Assembly: GCA_902465215.1 (NCBI GenBank)
Contig: CABQMM010000063.1
Coordinates: forward strand, 1 to 7,126
Source of the DNA: an uncultured Bacillota bacterium
Lineage (GTDB): Bacteria; Bacillota; Clostridia; Peptostreptococcales; Anaerovoracaceae
Reading direction: 5' to 3'
DNA length: 7,126 nucleotides
Under the pieces are notes generated by a model that was given only the letters and a program-made list of their open reading frames with translations, searched no databases and was not told where the DNA came from. Made by a program: the position numbers and the translations under genes. How positions within the stretch are numbered: position 1 is the stretch's first letter; each line of letters starts with the position of its first letter. This document shows, one piece after another, positions 6,015 through 7,126 of this stretch.

Positions 6015-7126
6015 TTATCGCTTTAAAAGCTTTTTTAAAAACTGACCCGTATAGGACTCCGGACATTTTGCAATTTCTTCCGGCGTTCCGGTCGCAACAA
6101 TCGTTCCGCCCCTGGTTCCGCCGTCCGGTCCCAAGTCTATAATATAATCAGCTCTTTTAATAACATCTAAGTTGTGCTCAATCACCACAACAGTATTGCC
6201 GGCGTCTACGAGCTTATCGAGTACGCTCAGCAGCTTGTCCACATCTGCGAAATGCAGTCCGGTTGTCGGTTCATCCAGAATATACAAAGTTTTTCCTGTG
6301 CTTCGCTTCGTCAGCTCCGAAGCAAGCTTCACGCGCTGCGCCTCGCCGCCGGAAAGCTGCGTCGACGGCTGACCGAGTTTGATATAGCCCAGTCCGACTT
6401 CGTCCAGCGTCTGCAAATGCCGCGCAATGCTCGGTACATTCTTAAAGAATTCTACTCCCTCACTGACGCTCATGTCAAGTACATCAAAGATACTTTTGCC
6501 TTTATATTTTACTTCCAGCGTCTCACGGTTGTATCTTTTGCCCTTGCAGACCTCGCAAGGAACATAGACATCCGGCAGGAAATGCATCTCAATCTGAATG
6601 ATTCCGTCGCCACTGCACGCCTCGCATCTTCCGCCCTTTACATTAAAGCTGAAGCGGCCTTTTTGATAGCCGCGCAGCTTTGCCTCCGGAAGACTTGCGA
6701 ACAAATCACGGATATGATTGAACATTCCGGTATAGGTCGCAGGGTTGGAACGCGGGGTTCTGCCGATTGGAGACTGGTCAATGTCAATTACTTTGTCGAT
6801 ATTTTCCAATCCAAGAATCTCATCAAAATCGCCTGCTTCCTCCTGCAGCCGATTCGTAACGCGAGCCGCGCCCTTATACAAAATTTCGTTTACAAGGCTG
6901 CTCTTTCCAGAGCCTGAAACGCCCGTAACGCAGACAAATTTACCGAGAGGAAAATCGACATCAATATTTTTCAGGTTATTCTGGCGGGCACCCTTAATGA
7001 CGAGCTTCTCGCCGTTGCCTTCTCTTCTCTCCTTCGGCACGAAAATCTTTTTTGCACCGGAAAGATACTGCCCCGTCAAAGATTCTTTGCACTTCATAAT
7101 ATCTTTGACCGTGCCTTGTGCCACCA
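6015..7126 (-). CDS. uvrA: UvrA, excinuclease ABC subunit A, C-terminal part, cut by window edge
   Basis: UvrA is the ATP-dependent damage-recognition subunit of nucleotide excision repair; its dimer loads UvrB on damaged DNA. About 370 residues are visible, roughly the last 40 percent of a family near 940 residues, and the frame continues past the window end; the first visible Val is internal, not a start. Counting from it, the second ATPase domain shows Walker [10 protein letters not shown] (68-76), the C-terminal zinc module with Cys167, Cys170, Cys190 and Cys193 (CEAC and CEVC, DNA coordinates about 6626-6546), the Q-loop region ([20 protein letters not shown]), the ABC signature [12 protein letters not shown], Walker [13 protein letters not shown] and the switch His in VVVIEHN. 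It ends in a basic tail (FLKKLLKR). All key residues are present. It lies upstream of pncB in the same direction, 37 bases apart. The family assignment is secure; whether the N-terminal part is intact cannot be seen. Confidence 0.97.
   Translation of the reverse strand, partial: VAQGTVKDIMKCKESLTGQYLSGAKKIFVPKERREGNGEKLVIKGARQNNLKNIDVDFPLGKFVCVTGVSGSGKSSLVNEILYKGAARVTNRLQEEAGDFDEILGLENIDKVIDIDQSPIGRTPRSNPATYTGMFNHIRDLFASLPEAKLRGYQKGRFSFNVKGGRCEACSGDGIIQIEMHFLPDVYVPCEVCKGKRYNRETLEVKYKGKSIFDVLDMSVSEGVEFFKNVPSIARHLQTLDEVGLGYIKLGQPSTQLSGGEAQRVKLASELTKRSTGKTLYILDEPTTGLHFADVDKLLSVLDKLVDAGNTVVVIEHNLDVIKRADYIIDLGPDGGTRGGTIVATGTPEEIAKCPESYTGQFLKKLLKR

Noticed and set aside
6174..6917. A 247-codon open frame on the plus strand, opposite uvrA
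   Set aside because: It is antisense to the UvrA ATPase and zinc-module coding region, with no ribosome binding site, promoter or protein motif.
1..7126. CRISPR array, insertion sequence, tRNA, rRNA or long repeats
   Set aside because: No regularly spaced repeats, transposase-like frame, terminal inverted repeats or cloverleaf-like sequence was seen on either strand by eye.

Overview
The window looks like chromosomal housekeeping DNA from a low-to-moderate-GC Gram-positive bacterium, most likely a clostridia-like member of the Bacillota. The signs are strong purine-rich Shine-Dalgarno sites (AGGAGG, GGAGG, GGGAGG), sigma-A type promoters with 17-base spacers, hairpin-plus-T-run terminators in tight intergenic gaps, and the type of the conserved proteins (FbaA-type class II aldolase, Gram-positive-like nicotinate phosphoribosyltransferase, BrnQ, UvrA). 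The phylum call is inference from protein style; no species can be named. No phage, insertion sequence, CRISPR array, tRNA or rRNA is visible.

Layout, left to right. Positions 1-232 hold the N-terminal part of an unrecognised small Ala/Met-rich protein on the minus strand, cut by the window edge. A 127-base divergent gap separates it from a 116-residue unrecognised protein on the plus strand (360-710) with one hydrophobic N-terminal segment and a Pro-rich middle. Class II fructose-bisphosphate aldolase (fba, 801-1730) follows on the plus strand. Its end faces the end of brnQ (minus, 1800-3140), and the two convergent genes share a compact hairpin at 1745-1789 that can terminate both.

From 3141 rightward everything is on the minus strand. 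In transcription order (right to left) these are uvrA (C-terminal part only, 6015 to the window end), then pncB (4544-5977) 37 bases later and probably in the same transcript, then a long nested terminator (4442-4506), a Fic-domain protein (3228-4400 by the start preferred here), and brnQ. A well-formed promoter for fic starts nine bases beyond the terminator T-run, and a well-formed extended -10 promoter for brnQ has its -35 box overlapping the fic stop codon.

Functionally, fba is glycolytic, pncB makes NaMN for NAD salvage, uvrA is in nucleotide excision repair and brnQ imports branched-chain amino acids; these are ordinary core genes that share no pathway. The accessory-looking parts are the Fic protein, which has an intact catalytic motif, an N-terminal autoinhibitory motif and a probable C-terminal winged helix, and the two small uncharacterised proteins at the left edge. 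I see no convincing new multi-gene system. The most useful leads are the nearly leaderless fic start, the pair of divergent small genes, and the Fic protein's target.
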